From positions 1 to 19,534 of the forward strand of contig JADGJL010000505.1 in the NCBI GenBank assembly GCA_027600665.1: DNA of 19,534 bases, read 5' to 3'. The notes under the pieces were generated by a model. It made no database searches. It was given only the letters and a program-made list of their open reading frames with translations, and was not told where the DNA came from. The stretch comes from Irineochytrium annulatum (lineage: Eukaryota; Chytridiomycota; Chytridiomycetes; Chytridiales; Chytridiaceae). Below are positions 19,164 through 19,534 of this stretch, in pieces (positions within the stretch are counted from its first letter, which is position 1; each line of letters starts with the position of its first letter). A program made the position numbers and the translations under genes.

Positions 19164-19217
19164 TATAAAGTTGAACCCTCCCCTTCCCTTCTACCCCAAC
19201 TTCCCTTCTATTTTCAT
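19164..19217 (+). promoter_or_regulatory. TATA element and CT-rich tract before the right-edge gene
   Basis: TATAAA (19164-19169) is followed by a pyrimidine-rich block (about 19176-19217, CCCTCCCCTTCCCTTCTACC-type). TATA followed by a CT block just upstream of the start is a common fungal promoter layout. It supports a separate gene beginning at 19312. Confidence 0.5.
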
Positions 19218-19311
19218 CCAACGTTTTACATCGCCGACTCCGTTACCATCTACTTTACCATCGCCAATACCAATTGGTACAACATACATCAACCTATCGC
19301 CCAAACAAAGA

Positions 19312-19534
19312 ATGAACAAGTACTCCCCGCCCCAACCTCTGGAACCAAAGACCTCCGAGGAAAACTTCTACTCCATCCAATACCGCGATTCCGTCCACAA
19401 CCTGCCTCCACCGCCTACCAAGAACCGCCTGCCTCACCGCAACCGCCGCGACCTCCTCCACCCCAAGATGCAGTTCCACCGGCCGCCGCGCACCATCTCC
19501 AAAGCGCCTGAGCCCGCCCCCAAACCCGTCACTC
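19312..19534 (+). CDS. N-terminal part of a Pro/Arg-rich protein (partial, runs off the window)
   Basis: The ATG at 19312 opens a frame without stops to the window end (74 codons). Codons strongly prefer C or G in the third position, as in the neighbouring genes. The peptide starts MNKYSPPQPLEPKTSEENFY and is rich in Pro, Arg and His (LPPPPTKNRLPHRNRRDLL). No domain was recognised. It could instead be a further exon of the coiled-coil gene, since GTAACT at 19127 and AAAG ending at 19310 are phase-compatible. The TATA/CT promoter makes a separate gene likelier. Confidence 0.6.
   Translation, partial: MNKYSPPQPLEPKTSEENFYSIQYRDSVHNLPPPPTKNRLPHRNRRDLLHPKMQFHRPPRTISKAPEPAPKPVT

Noticed and set aside
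1..19534. Mobile elements, CRISPR arrays, rRNA or tRNA genes, viral insertions
   Set aside because: No transposase, integrase, reverse transcriptase or capsid-like protein, no terminal inverted repeats with target duplications, no spaced palindromic array and no recognisable RNA gene were seen by eye; small or diverged elements could be missed.

Overview
The window looks like nuclear DNA of an early-diverging fungus, most likely a chytrid-type zoosporic fungus (inference, moderate confidence). The evidence is eukaryotic gene structure throughout: GT-AG introns, mostly 52-67 nt, with CTAAC/CTGAAC/TACTAAT-like branch sites. It also holds a clear VID27 homologue (a fungal/plant family), a secreted GPI-anchor-type protein, CT-rich and TATA-type promoters, and GC-rich coding sequence with AT-richer gaps. 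I see no rRNA, tRNA, CRISPR, transposase or prophage.

Layout from left to right. 1-299 (+): 3' end of a gene encoding a 33-residue tandem repeat with dibasic sites, followed by a likely 3'-UTR intron. 976-3470 (+): VID27, two exons. 3885-6073 (+): F-box-like/ankyrin-repeat protein, two exons. 7628-6531 (-): secreted Cys- and Thr-rich protein with a GPI-type C terminus, three exons. 9688-8303 (-): BAG-domain Hsp70 co-chaperone with an IQ-like motif, two exons. 13171-10077 (-): ten-exon APC-superfamily (ethanolamine-permease-like) transporter with a cytosolic N-terminal extension of about 310 residues. 13624-14169 (+): small DUF1279/FAM210-like membrane protein, three exons. 16393-14944 (-): six-exon Rab/Ras-like protein in which four nucleotide-binding motifs are altered, a candidate pseudo-GTPase. 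16803-19130 (+): five-exon charged coiled-coil protein. 19312-19534 (+): start of a proline-rich protein cut by the window end.

The genes are ordinary single eukaryotic units, not an operon. The pseudo-GTPase and the coiled-coil gene are divergent and share a promoter gap of about 410 bp, as do the transporter and the DUF1279 gene (about 450 bp); co-regulation is possible but unproven. The strongest candidate for something undescribed is the pseudo-GTPase. After it come the dibasic tandem-repeat secretory precursor at the left edge and the five-hexapeptide phosphosite-like array in the transporter tail. Exon models were built by hand from splice signals and reading-frame continuity and have not been tested against transcripts.
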